From an uncultured Clostridia bacterium (GTDB taxonomy: Bacteria; Bacillota; Clostridia; Christensenellales; CAG-917): a stretch of 64,000 nucleotides of DNA. The stretch spans positions 124,001 to 188,000 of the forward strand of contig CALVNH010000001.1 of assembly GCA_944349635.1 (NCBI GenBank), in the 5' to 3' direction. The position numbers were made by a program, and so were the translations under genes. The notes beneath the pieces are model-generated. The model was not told the DNA's origin. It did no database searches and saw nothing but the letters and a program-made list of their open reading frames with translations. Every line of letters starts with the position of its first letter. The first letter of the stretch is position 1. Shown here in pieces: positions 1 through 8,365 of the stretch.

Positions 1-128
1 AGCTCCGTCTGCTTCGCGCGGCGGACATAGTGCGACAACGCCGCGAGGGCAAAATCATATTCTACTCTCTGAAAAACAGACAAATAGAGGACGTGCTCTT
101 TGCGGGAGTAAAATTCCTGAATCTGTAA
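1..128 (+). CDS. ArsR-family HTH regulator, C-terminal fragment
   Basis: Only the last 41 codons are in the window, ending at a TAA at 126-128. They read LRLLRAADIVRQRREGKIIF and continue with YSL. This matches the recognition-helix to beta-wing part of ArsR/SmtB repressors, where a Leu/Arg-rich helix is followed by an R-R-E-G-K wing and a YSL strand. Family members are dimeric, often metal- or stress-sensing repressors of neighbouring genes. The sensor residues and the regulated gene lie outside the window or cannot be judged. It is the only plus-strand gene before 19 kb and is convergent with the operon that follows. No clear terminator sits directly behind its stop; the nearest is the hairpin at 322-351. 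Confidence 0.75.
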   Translation, partial: LRLLRAADIVRQRREGKIIFYSLKNRQIEDVLFAGVKFLNL

Positions 129-301
129 AAAAACGCAAAACCGCCGCGCCGTCGGACACACTGCAACTCTGCTCCCACCCCGCCAACAAACAACCTTCGT
201 TATATTTCGTCACGTCCCCCGCTCCTTGCAATCTTTTTGACGCCCGCGCATGGCACGAGACGCATGCTACATTCTCTCCTCAGACGCTTTCTAACCCTCC
301 C

Positions 302-351
302 TTGCGAATTTTTCGCAAACGAAACGCCGAATCGGTTTCGATTCGGCGTTT
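302..351. terminator. Bidirectional intrinsic terminator between convergent genes
   Basis: A perfect 13-bp stem (322-334 with 339-351, loop GTTT) is flanked by short T runs on either strand. A second small inverted repeat (302-308 with 312-318) sits beside it. It lies between the ArsR fragment on plus and the minus-strand operon ending at 420, so it can serve both. The remaining 129-301 shows no gene or other structure. Confidence 0.7.
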
Positions 352-419
352 TCCGTTATCGTACGTTTATCATGCCATTCTGACTTTTCAACATGGCGTT
401 TGCGCATAAAACGTGTCTC

Positions 420-1181
420 TCATTGTTTGTCGTCGGAGCTGTCCTCCCCGTCGTCGCCGTCGGACGAGTCCTTCGCGTCCGAGGAACAATCTCCGCATTC
501 TGCGTCGTCGAACGGCGATTTCGCTTCCCCCCGTTCCTTCCCGACATCGGACTTCGGGCTGTGTTCTTCTTCGTCGTCGAACGGATTCATTTCCGCGGCG
601 TCCTGGGCCGCAATCTCATCTTCCGTAACCCTGTCGGCGTACTTGTCGCGCAGAACTTTCGAAAGCGCCGCGCGTATACCCTTCATCAGATACAGCACAA
701 AGACGTCCACGACAAGCAGAATCGCCGTGCCCGCCAGCGCAATCGCCCAGTACGGGAATTTGTCCGCAAGGTCGGGAGCCATAAACCCTATGGCTTTCAG
801 CGCGAAGTACAGCACTGCAAGCGCCGCATTTATAATAACAATTTTGACGGGATAAGTTATGAAGGGCTTCACCCTCTTTTCGTTCATAAAGACGGAAATG
901 AGCGCCATCGGACCGAAATACACCGCGTATCCCGCCACGGCGGCAACGTCCCCTATCAAAAAAGAAAGTCCTGCCGACACGACGTATGCAAGCAAGGACG
1001 AAACGTAATATTTTTTCAACATGGGAACGGCGACGGCACACCCCGCCGCCACAAACATGGCCACGGTGACGTAACGCAAAACCACTCCCAGCCAGACGAA
1101 CAAAAGCGCCAGCGCGGCGGATATGCCCGCCAGCGCAAGAGCGTAAGCGGCTTTCCCGGAAGAAAGTCTGTTCTTTTTCAT
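420..1181 (-). CDS. Polytopic membrane protein with acidic cytosolic tail, unknown function
   Basis: The product is 253 residues. Roughly five to six hydrophobic helices span residues 12-170; the last 80 residues are very acidic and Ser/Asp-rich (for example SSDGDDGEDSSDDKQ at the end). The compact N-terminal half resembles substrate-binding membrane subunits such as ECF S components or DUF2232-type proteins, but I cannot assign a family. The ATG lies 1 nt after the TGA of the J-like gene and has no good Shine-Dalgarno, so translation is probably coupled to that gene. It is the last gene of the DUF5685 / J-like / membrane unit, which suggests a shared but unknown role at the membrane. Confidence 0.7.
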   Translation of the reverse strand: MKKNRLSSGKAAYALALAGISAALALLFVWLGVVLRYVTVAMFVAAGCAVAVPMLKKYYVSSLLAYVVSAGLSFLIGDVAAVAGYAVYFGPMALISVFMNEKRVKPFITYPVKIVIINAALAVLYFALKAIGFMAPDLADKFPYWAIALAGTAILLVVDVFVLYLMKGIRAALSKVLRDKYADRVTEDEIAAQDAAEMNPFDDEEEHSPKSDVGKERGEAKSPFDDAECGDCSSDAKDSSDGDDGEDSSDDKQ

Positions 1182-1182
1182 A

Positions 1183-1854
1183 TCAGCAGCAGCGTATCAG
1201 GTCGCCGCCAAGGCATTCGCAGCAACAATCCGCGCAGATTGCGCACTGGCACGCCGTGCAACAACCGTCCATCGCGCTGGGCTGCTGTTGTTGCTGATAT
1301 GTGCGCTGCGTGGCATAATAATTGTTGTTCGCGTTTCCGTTCTGCTGTTGACCGTTGGGGTCGGCTCCCGCATTCTGTTGTCCGTTGAACGCGTTTGTGC
1401 CGTCGATTTTCTTCTTCATATTCTCGAGCGCCTTTTTATACTTCTCGTTTTCGGGCTCGAGGTCGACCGCCATTTCCAGCTGTTTTTTGCTGTCGTTCAA
1501 CCAGTTCTTTTCGTAGAAGATTATCGCCTGATAATAATGCCATTCCCCGCCGCGGTAATACATATCGTCAAGCAACGATTGCGCCTTTGCGAAATCCTTT
1601 TCGGAAATCGCGTTTTTGACGTCCTCGAATTTCGCGCTGGAATCTCCCACCTTGGACGTTTCGTGAGAATACTCCATTGCGCTCTGATATGCCGTGTCAA
1701 GCACTTCCAACATACGGGCGGCTTCAGACCCTGCCTCGCCCTCGTCGAAAACGTGCGCGGCGTAATATTCGCGCTTTTTCTTGTACGCGTCGAGAATCTC
1801 GCTTTGAGAGGCGCCCTTCTCTATTCCCAGAATCACAAACGGGTCACTTGGCAT
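1183..1854 (-). CDS. J-domain-like/TPR protein with Cys-rich tail
   Basis: The product is 223 residues in three parts. Residues 4-70 look like a DnaJ J domain (DPFVILGIEKGASQSEIL opening), but the HPD motif that activates DnaK is absent; HVF occurs at the equivalent place. Residues about 80-150 form a TPR-like helical section. A Gln/Asn-rich linker leads to a tail with 11 cysteines in the last 26 residues (CCTACQCAICADCCC, then CEC and a terminal CC). The Cys clusters suggest metal binding or palmitoyl-like anchoring; this is inference. A strong AAAGGAG precedes the ATG. It overlaps the upstream DUF5685 gene by 22 bp, so the two are coupled. It probably acts as an adaptor rather than a working co-chaperone. 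Confidence 0.75.
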   Translation of the reverse strand: MPSDPFVILGIEKGASQSEILDAYKKKREYYAAHVFDEGEAGSEAARMLEVLDTAYQSAMEYSHETSKVGDSSAKFEDVKNAISEKDFAKAQSLLDDMYYRGGEWHYYQAIIFYEKNWLNDSKKQLEMAVDLEPENEKYKKALENMKKKIDGTNAFNGQQNAGADPNGQQQNGNANNNYYATQRTYQQQQQPSAMDGCCTACQCAICADCCCECLGGDLIRCC

Positions 1855-2693
1855 TGCTTTTCTCCTTTGAGCAGACGTTTGATTTGCATATTCAAGCCGA
1901 GGTACACGGTGTTTGACAACACCCCCTCGCCGACAACGATATTCATCGCGTTGTACGCGCCGACAAGTCTATTATAAGAGGAATTGAGCAGAAAGTCGAG
2001 TTCGTCGGCATTTTTCTTCAAAAACTCCTCTTTGCTTTCGCAGGTACCGTATGCGGCAAGCAAAGGATTGTATCTCCCCTTTTTTGCGTCCTTTTCCACG
2101 TCGTCCACGGCGTCGAAAATATACACCAGCCTGCCGAGATTGTATGTGAACACGTCGACGTTGTCGTCCGTGTCGACCAGCCCGCGAGTCAAATCCCGCA
2201 TGAGCGAAGCGAAACAGTCCGCCACGGCGTCTATGTCCGCCGAATTGCGTTTTTCGAGTTCGGCAAGCCTTGCGAAACTCTCCTTCATCAGCTTGTCGGC
2301 GAAAGGCAACCGACGCGCCGCCGCCCTCTTTCTTGCAAACAGCACGGCTTTGACGAACGCGCGGGACTTCTTTCCGTCGTGCACGTCGTCGTCGGCGTTG
2401 TAATACACCAAAAGCACCGAAACGTCCGCCACTTTCGCCGTCAAATCGTCGGTCTTGACAATGGTTTTTTTCTTGCCGTTGAAAACACAGAGTTTTCTCT
2501 CGAACGTTACGGGAGTACCCGCCACGGAGTGCAACAGCACGTTATAAAACGTGGTGTCGTAATTGGTGCAGAGTCTTGTTGCCGGAGCGCCCGACTTTCC
2601 GAGAGCCTTGCACAGCCCGCAGTAATACGCCTGAAAGACGTTGAAGTCCTTGATTAGCATATTGTCCTTGTCGGGTATCACATATCCGAACAT
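1833..2693 (-). CDS. DUF5685 family protein (possible isoprenoid-synthase-like fold)
   Basis: The product is 286 residues. The opening MFGYVIPDKD, followed by YYCGLCKALG with a CxxC at residues 25-28, is characteristic of DUF5685, a family of unknown function in Clostridia and actinobacteria. Two Asp-rich motifs stand out: DDVHD at 102-106, a perfect DDxxD, and DAVDDVEKDAKKGRYNP from 194. The second resembles the second Asp-rich motif of squalene/phytoene synthases (D-x3-D...GR-x-x-P). The rest is predicted all alpha-helical. From this I infer a class I isoprenoid-synthase-like fold; activity is unproven. ATG at 2693 was preferred over the GTG just upstream because GAGG lies 7 nt before it. 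The J-like and membrane genes follow in the same operon. Confidence 0.85.
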   Translation of the reverse strand: MFGYVIPDKDNMLIKDFNVFQAYYCGLCKALGKSGAPATRLCTNYDTTFYNVLLHSVAGTPVTFERKLCVFNGKKKTIVKTDDLTAKVADVSVLLVYYNADDDVHDGKKSRAFVKAVLFARKRAAARRLPFADKLMKESFARLAELEKRNSADIDAVADCFASLMRDLTRGLVDTDDNVDVFTYNLGRLVYIFDAVDDVEKDAKKGRYNPLLAAYGTCESKEEFLKKNADELDFLLNSSYNRLVGAYNAMNIVVGEGVLSNTVYLGLNMQIKRLLKGEKQCQVTRL

Positions 2694-2762
2694 CACTGCA
2701 CCTCTATTGTGTACTCAAAAACTTAAACTTCCGTTAAACGCCGCGCCGTTTCCGACGACAAG

Positions 2763-3791
2763 TCATCTGTCGAAAGACACGAGCCCCACTTTGCGTTTTA
2801 CTTTTGCAAGCGTTCTGCTTCCCATTGCCGACGCCTTGCGCGCGCCTTCTCTCGCCACTTCGGCAAGATACGCCTTGTCGTCGAGATAACGGTGGTAGTT
2901 TTCCCTTATGGGACGGAACTTCTCCGCCACGGCTTCGCCGACAGCGGTCTTGAAAGTGCCGTAACCCACCCCCGCGAATTCCTTTTCCGCCTGCTCCACG
3001 CTTTTGCCCTCTATGGCTGCGTATATGGTGAGCAGATTGGTGATGCCGGGCTTATCGTCACGCGCGACAATATCGTTGCCGCTGTCCGTGACGGCGCGTT
3101 TGAACTTCTTCATAACGGAGCTTTCGTCCTCGATGACGGAGACCCACGCGTTGGCATCGGGGTCGGATTTCGACATCTTTGCGGTGGGGTCCTGCAAAGA
3201 GCATATCTTTGCTCCCGTGGCGGGAATATACGGTTCGGGCACGACGAACGTGTCGCCGTAACGGTTGTTGAACCTCACGGCGATGTCGCGGGTCAGTTCC
3301 AGATGCTGTTTCTGGTCGATGCCCACGGGAACGAGTGACGTGCGAAACAGCAGAATATCCGCCGCCATGAGCACGGGATAATCCATGAGTCCCATGTTTA
3401 TATTGTCGGCGTGTTTCGCGCTTTTATCCTTGAACTGCGTCATGCGCGAGGCTTCGCCGACGTAAGTGTTGCAGTTGAGAATCCATTGCAACTCGGTGTG
3501 TTCGTGTACGTGAGACTGAAAGTAAAGCACGGACTTTGCGGGGTCTATTCCGCAGGCAAGCAGCTGTGCGAAAAAGCTCATGCACGCCTGTCTGAACTCC
3601 GCGGGCTCCCTCTTTACGGTGAGGGCGTGCAAATCCGCCACAAAGAAGATGGAGTCGAACTCTTCCTGCATCTTGCCCCAGTTGGACACCGCCCCCAGGA
3701 AGTTCCCGAGCGTAATCGTGCCCGTGGGCTGAATGCCGCTGAGCACAATCTGTTTTTTTTCATTCGTCACTTTGTCGTTGATTTCTGACAT
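2763..3791 (-). CDS. trpS: Tryptophanyl-tRNA synthetase
   Basis: This class I synthetase charges tRNA-Trp with tryptophan. The 342-residue length fits bacterial TrpS. It shows the N-terminal SGIQPTGTITLGNFLGA, with TLGN as the HIGH equivalent, and the KMSKS loop as AKMSKSDPDAN. An in-frame extension to 3944 exists but is basic and non-homologous. The ATG at 3791 follows AAGGTG at suitable spacing and gives the normal N-terminus. It follows thrC by 115 bp, in which I see no convincing promoter or terminator. No T-box was recognised in that spacer, although trpS is often T-box controlled in Bacillota. Confidence 0.96.
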   Translation of the reverse strand: MSEINDKVTNEKKQIVLSGIQPTGTITLGNFLGAVSNWGKMQEEFDSIFFVADLHALTVKREPAEFRQACMSFFAQLLACGIDPAKSVLYFQSHVHEHTELQWILNCNTYVGEASRMTQFKDKSAKHADNINMGLMDYPVLMAADILLFRTSLVPVGIDQKQHLELTRDIAVRFNNRYGDTFVVPEPYIPATGAKICSLQDPTAKMSKSDPDANAWVSVIEDESSVMKKFKRAVTDSGNDIVARDDKPGITNLLTIYAAIEGKSVEQAEKEFAGVGYGTFKTAVGEAVAEKFRPIRENYHRYLDDKAYLAEVAREGARKASAMGSRTLAKVKRKVGLVSFDR

Positions 3792-3906
3792 ATAAACACC
3801 TTGTATTGTCGATTGAACGCTTGTTACGGAAACACGGAAAACCGGTTGTCGCGTGTCGCTTCGGAAAACTGCGCGGAAAGGTTCCGTGCGGAATGAGCGC
3901 AAGTGA

Positions 3907-5382
3907 TTATTCCGAAAGGAAATCGAAAACCGCCTGTTTCGCACCGTCCTTTTCTATGACCGTTCTGTGACGGATTTCCATACGCGGCAAGTCCAGAATG
4001 CCCTGGGGGCACTCCGCGCCCGTGCTGCGCATGAGTCCCTTGACCGCCTTGTCCACGTCCGTCTCGTGTCTGTCGGACACGGCGTTGAACACGTCGCATG
4101 CAAACTTGTAAGGGCTCGCTGTGGAAACGATGACCGCCGTTGTGTCGTCCTCCGTGTCGGAAGCGTAATCGTTGTATACGCTCACGGCAACGGCGGTGTG
4201 CGTGTCCAGTACGTAATCGTCCAAATCGAAGAAATTGCCTATCGTCTCCGTCGTTTCGTCCTCGTCCGCCCAACCTGCCTCGAACACGTCGAGGTCGAGT
4301 TGCGACATATCGAGTCTGAACACGCCCGTCTTTTTGAGCTCTCCGTATATCTCACGCATTTTGGCGTCATCCCTGCCCGTAACCTCGAAGAGCAGTCTTT
4401 CGAGATTGCTGGAAACGAGAATGTCCATGGAGGGCGACATGGTCTTGAAAAACTTTCTGTTGACGTCGTACTCTCCCGTTCTGAAAAAGTCCGTGAGAAT
4501 GTTGTTGGCGTTGGACGCCACGATGAGTCTGTTGACGGGAATGCCCATACGGTAGGCGTAGTAACCCGCGAGAATGTTGCCGAAGTTGCCCGTCGGCACC
4601 GCAAAGTTAATCTTCTGCCCTTCCTCGATTTCACCCGAAGTCAGAAGGTCGCAGTATGCTGACACGTAATATGCAATCTGCGGAGCCAGTCTGCCCCAGT
4701 TTATGGAGTTTGCGGAAGACATCTCTATGCCCTTTGCTTTGAGTTTCGCAATGACGTCGGCGTCGGTGAATATTGCCTTCACTGCCGTCTGCGCGTCGTC
4801 GAAGTTGCCCTTGATGCCCGCAACGTGAACGTTGGAGCCCTGCTGGGTTATCATCTGCAACTTCTGCATTGCACTGACGCCTTTTTCGGGATAGAACACG
4901 ATGATTTCCGTGCCTTCCACGTCCTTGAACCCTTCCAACGCCGCCTTGCCCGTGTCGCCGCTGGTGGCCACCAGAATGAGGGTTTTGCTGTTGTCGCCGA
5001 TTTTTTTCTTGGACGCGGTCATAAGATAAGGCAAAACCGTGAGTGCCATATCCTTGAAAGCATAGGTCGGACCGTGCCAGAGTTCCAGCACGAACAGCCC
5101 GTCCTCAACCTTGACGAGAGGACAGGGGTCGCCGTCGAAACGGGAATACGCTTTGCGCGTATAATCGCAGAGTTCTTCGTACGAGAACTCTTCCATATAC
5201 AAGGACAGCACTTTGGCGGCGCGCTCGGGATAGTCCATCGCGCACAGTTCGTCCAAAAGTTTTTTGTCGATAATCGGGAATGACGACGGAACAATAAGTC
5301 CGCCGTCATCGGATATGCCTTTTACCACCGCTTCCGCCGCCGAGTAGGTTTTGTTGCGGTCTCTGGTGCTGATATATTTCAT
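3907..5382 (-). CDS. thrC: Threonine synthase
   Basis: This PLP enzyme converts O-phosphohomoserine to threonine. It is 491 residues, typical of the longer bacterial ThrC class. It opens with MKYISTRDRNKTYSAAEAV and has the PLP-lysine region GPTYAFKDMAL near residue 110, followed by LVATSGDTGKAAL, a phosphate-binding SGDTG loop. C-terminal strands match the ThrC insertion domain. The ATG overlaps the stop of the preceding P-loop gene (ATGA) and has AAGGAG upstream, so the two are co-translated. Pairing with trpS suggests an amino-acid/translation operon, but no other threonine genes are present here. Confidence 0.96.
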   Translation of the reverse strand: MKYISTRDRNKTYSAAEAVVKGISDDGGLIVPSSFPIIDKKLLDELCAMDYPERAAKVLSLYMEEFSYEELCDYTRKAYSRFDGDPCPLVKVEDGLFVLELWHGPTYAFKDMALTVLPYLMTASKKKIGDNSKTLILVATSGDTGKAALEGFKDVEGTEIIVFYPEKGVSAMQKLQMITQQGSNVHVAGIKGNFDDAQTAVKAIFTDADVIAKLKAKGIEMSSANSINWGRLAPQIAYYVSAYCDLLTSGEIEEGQKINFAVPTGNFGNILAGYYAYRMGIPVNRLIVASNANNILTDFFRTGEYDVNRKFFKTMSPSMDILVSSNLERLLFEVTGRDDAKMREIYGELKKTGVFRLDMSQLDLDVFEAGWADEDETTETIGNFFDLDDYVLDTHTAVAVSVYNDYASDTEDDTTAVIVSTASPYKFACDVFNAVSDRHETDVDKAVKGLMRSTGAECPQGILDLPRMEIRHRTVIEKDGAKQAVFDFLSE

Positions 5383-5810
5383 AAAGCTCCTTGATATTTT
5401 TTGATAAAGTCAGGGAAGTTCTCCTCGTTCTCGCTTACGGTAAGCACGAATCTGGTGTCCGTATTCTTCGCCACGGCGTAAAGGTCGGTGAAGAAATCTT
5501 CCATTTCGACGACCTTTCTGCCCAGCATTCTGTGCGCGCCGTCGATGTAGAAACTCTCTATGTCGTGATTGCCTGCCAGCACGCCTTTGATGAAACCGAT
5601 GAGCTCGCGTTCGTCCACGACGCTCTGCCCCGCGCGTTTCAGACAGTCCGTGTTGATGACGCGTATCTGGTAGCGGAGAGAATACATATATCTGTCCGTA
5701 TCTGTAAGGAACACTATGTCGCCTTTTGCGGTTTCGACGTTGTCGTTCGCCATGTCGATGATGATTTTCGTTTTGCCGGTGCCTTTGGCGCCCGTGATGA
5801 GTTTTATCAT
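5379..5810 (-). CDS. Small P-loop ATPase
   Basis: The product is 143 residues. Walker A is near the N-terminus (ITGAKGTGKTK, about residues 5-15), and a Walker-B-like strand FYIDGAH follows near residue 90. A later strand, RFVLTVSENEE, completes an AAA/RecA-like minimal core. It is similar in form to the short clostridial proteins often labelled PilT-like or generic ATPases, which have no known function. ATG at 5810 was chosen because GGAGG lies 5 nt upstream; the GTG at 5816 would overlap it. Its own promoter at 5827-5862 implies that the gene, thrC and trpS can be transcribed separately from the upstream genes. Confidence 0.8.
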   Translation of the reverse strand: MIKLITGAKGTGKTKIIIDMANDNVETAKGDIVFLTDTDRYMYSLRYQIRVINTDCLKRAGQSVVDERELIGFIKGVLAGNHDIESFYIDGAHRMLGRKVVEMEDFFTDLYAVAKNTDTRFVLTVSENEENFPDFIKKYQGAL

Positions 5811-5826
5811 AGTCACCTCCGCTTAC

Positions 5827-5862
5827 ATTTTATATAATATGCGGCCGAAATACAAGACCCAA
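5827..5862 (-). promoter_or_regulatory. Overlapping sigma-A promoters for P-loop ATPase-thrC-trpS
   Basis: Two overlapping minus-strand hexamer pairs both have 17-bp spacing. One is TTGTAT (5850-5855) with TAAAAT (5827-5832). The other is TTGGGT (5857-5862) with TATTAT (5834-5839). The start would lie only a few bases before the GGAGG of the P-loop gene, giving a very short leader. Confidence 0.55.
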
Positions 5863-5877
5863 AATGTCCCTCGCGCT

Positions 5878-7269
5878 CTATTCGAACTTCTTGAATTCGG
5901 CGTGACGGACGGGGTCCAACCGCTCGAACATCTCGTCGAGTTCGCCGTCGCTTATGACCGTGGTGCGTCCCGCGGCATACTGTTCGTCGACGAGAACCTT
6001 CATCTTCTCCACGGTTTCGTCGCGCTTGTCGATTTTCATCTCCTGCGGCACGGAATAATAGGAGTTCAGCCAAAAAGCGATTCCCGCAATGCCGCTGAAA
6101 CTGTCGACCACCACGCGGGCGGGTCTGCCCAGAATCTTTTCCGTGTCGAAAATATTGTAGATTTCCTGGTCTTTCAGCATGCCGTCGGCGTGAATGCCGG
6201 CTTTTGTCACATTGAAGTTCTTGCCCACGAAAGGCGTGCGTTCGGGAATGACCATTCCCATTTCGTGCTCGAAATAATCGGCGATTTCGGAAATCACGGA
6301 GAGATTCATTCCGCCGTCGGAGCCGCGCAAAGAGGTGTACTCTATCGCCATGGCTTCGAGAGGCGTGTTGCCCGTTCTTTCTCCTATGCCCAGCAACGTG
6401 GTGTTGACCGCGGAACAGCCGTACAGCCACGCCGTCGCGGAATTCGTGACAGCCTTGTAAAAGTCGTTATGCCCGTGCCATTCCAGCTGTTCTGAGGAAA
6501 TTTCGGCATAGTATCTGAATCCGTAAATTATGCCCTGCACGCTTCGCGGCAGCGCGGTGCCGGGATATGTCACGCCGTAGCCCATAGTGTCGCACGCGCG
6601 GATTTTGATGGGAATGCCGCTCTCCTGCGACAGCTTGCGCAGTTCGATTGCAAAGGGCACGACGAACCCGAAATAATCCGCTCTCGTGATGTCCTCGAAA
6701 TGACATCTCGGGACGATTCCGCGCTCCAACGCCTTTTTGATTATGGTCAGATACTTCTCAAGAGCCTGCGACCTGGTGAGGTTCATCTTCTTGAAAATGT
6801 GATAGTCCGAACAGCTGACAAGTATTCCCGTCTCTTTCAGTCCGAACTGTTTGACGAGTTCGAAATCCTTCTCGTTTGCGCGAATCCACGAGGTTATCTG
6901 CGGAAATTCGTAGCCCAGTTCCAGACACTTCTCCACGGCCTCCTTGTCGCGGTCGCTGTAAAGGAAAAATTCGCTCTGGCGCACCAGTCCGTTGGGACCG
7001 CCCAGTCTGTGAAGCATTTTGTACAGCTCCACGATGTCCTTCACGGCAAACGGCTCGCAAGCCTGCTGCCCGTCACGGAAAGTCGTGTCCGTGATGTAGA
7101 TGTCCTTTGGACATTCCATCGGAACGTGGCGCATATTGAATGTGGTCTTGGGGATTTCGCCGTAGGTGAAAATCTGTCTGTGCAGATTGGGACGGCTGAC
7201 GTCCTGCAAGGTCGGCTTGTAAGCGTGTTCTTCGATGACGTGATGATTCTTGTTGTACTTTATAATCAT
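5878..7269 (-). CDS. HMGL-like acyltransferase, probable Re-citrate synthase
   Basis: The product is 463 residues in the isopropylmalate/homocitrate synthase superfamily. The TIM-barrel signature DTTFRDGQQ is near residue 60, the metal-binding HGHND is near residue 280, and GIGERTGNTPLEAM follows. The family condenses acetyl-CoA with a 2-oxoacid. Proteins of this length and with the GIHADGM C-terminal segment include the Re-citrate synthase of Clostridium kluyveri, so oxaloacetate is the favoured substrate. Homocitrate or isopropylmalate synthase remain possible. GGGGAG precedes the ATG at 7269. The gene lies 10 bp after prfA and is therefore in the rpmE-prfA transcription unit. No leu or nif genes are nearby, which argues against leucine or homocitrate synthesis. 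Confidence 0.8.
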   Translation of the reverse strand: MIIKYNKNHHVIEEHAYKPTLQDVSRPNLHRQIFTYGEIPKTTFNMRHVPMECPKDIYITDTTFRDGQQACEPFAVKDIVELYKMLHRLGGPNGLVRQSEFFLYSDRDKEAVEKCLELGYEFPQITSWIRANEKDFELVKQFGLKETGILVSCSDYHIFKKMNLTRSQALEKYLTIIKKALERGIVPRCHFEDITRADYFGFVVPFAIELRKLSQESGIPIKIRACDTMGYGVTYPGTALPRSVQGIIYGFRYYAEISSEQLEWHGHNDFYKAVTNSATAWLYGCSAVNTTLLGIGERTGNTPLEAMAIEYTSLRGSDGGMNLSVISEIADYFEHEMGMVIPERTPFVGKNFNVTKAGIHADGMLKDQEIYNIFDTEKILGRPARVVVDSFSGIAGIAFWLNSYYSVPQEMKIDKRDETVEKMKVLVDEQYAAGRTTVISDGELDEMFERLDPVRHAEFKKFE

Positions 7270-7279
7270 TTTTCTCCCC

Positions 7280-8365
7280 TCACTCGATGGTTTCGAGCAA
7301 TTTATTCTGCAACGCGATTTGCAGCGCCGCAATCATTTCGTCCATTTCGCCCAACATGAATTTGTCAAGGCTGTAAAGGGTGAGCCCGATACGGTGGTCG
7401 GTGACTCTGCCCTGTGGAAAATTGTAAGTCCTGATTCTCTCGCTTCTGTCGCCCGTGCCCACCTGCGCCCTGCGCGTTTCGCTGTACTCCTTGTCCGCCT
7501 GGGAGCGGTAATAATCGTAAAGGCGGGATTTCAGCACCTTCATCGCCTTTTCTCTGTTCTTTATCTGACTTCGTTCGTCCTGGCACTCGACCACGATACC
7601 CGTGGGCAGATGCGTCATTCTGATTGCGGACTCCGTTTTGTTGACGTGCTGTCCGCCCGCGCCGCCGCTGCGGTAAGTGTCGATTTTGAGGTCGTTTTCG
7701 TTTATGGTGACTTCAACGTCTTCCGCTTCGGGAAGCACGGCAACCGTCACCGTGGACGTGTGAATCCTGCCCTGCGACTCCGTTTCGGGCACGCGTTGCA
7801 CGCGGTGAACACCGCTTTCGAATTTCAGTTTCCCGTACGCCCCCTTGCCCGCTATCATGAACGTGAGCTCCTTCGCGCCGCCGAGTTCGGTGTAATTCAT
7901 GTTGATTTCTTCCACCTTCCAGCGGTTCCTGTCCGCGAAATGGCGGTACATCTTCATCAGTTCCGTGCCGAAGAGAGCGGCCTCGTCGCCGCCCGCGCCT
8001 CCGCGAATTTCGATTATGACGTTGTTATCCTCGTCGGGGTCTTTGGGCAAAAGAGATATTTTCAGGTTCTCGACGTCCTTGTCAAGCGTCTCGCGAAGCT
8101 CTTCCAACTCGTCTTTCAACATGGCACGCATCTCCGCGTCCTCTTCGGCGGAAAGCAACTCCGCACATTCCTCGAACTGTCCCTTGTGCAGAAGATACGT
8201 TTCGTAACATTCGCACACGGGTTGCAAGTCGGAGTTTTCCTTACTCAACGCCTTGAACCGTGCCTGATCTGAAATGACTTCCGGACGGGAAAGCAATTCT
8301 CCCGTCTCGTGATACCTCTCTCTGGTCTTTTCCAGTCTGGCAAGCATTCCTTCGCTTATCTTCAT
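7280..8365 (-). CDS. prfA: Peptide chain release factor 1
   Basis: RF1 reads UAA/UAG and releases the nascent chain. The 361-residue protein has the N-terminal coiled coil, the PCR domain with [11 protein letters not shown], and the GGQ loop [17 protein letters not shown]. The tripeptide anticodon position reads PET in [14 protein letters not shown], the RF1-type PxT rather than the SPF of RF2. The ATG overlaps the stop of the PrmC-containing gene as ATGA, so the modifying enzyme and its substrate are co-translated. Confidence 0.97.
   Translation of the reverse strand: MKISEGMLARLEKTRERYHETGELLSRPEVISDQARFKALSKENSDLQPVCECYETYLLHKGQFEECAELLSAEEDAEMRAMLKDELEELRETLDKDVENLKISLLPKDPDEDNNVIIEIRGGAGGDEAALFGTELMKMYRHFADRNRWKVEEINMNYTELGGAKELTFMIAGKGAYGKLKFESGVHRVQRVPETESQGRIHTSTVTVAVLPEAEDVEVTINENDLKIDTYRSGGAGGQHVNKTESAIRMTHLPTGIVVECQDERSQIKNREKAMKVLKSRLYDYYRSQADKEYSETRRAQVGTGDRSERIRTYNFPQGRVTDHRIGLTLYSLDKFMLGEMDEMIAALQIALQNKLLETIE

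Noticed and set aside
3792..3906. T-box leader for trpS
   Set aside because: No T-box sequence, specifier loop or terminator/antiterminator pair could be found in the 115-bp spacer.
3792..3944. N-terminal extension of trpS
   Set aside because: The added 51 residues are basic and non-homologous; the ATG at 3791 has a ribosome-binding site and gives the standard length.
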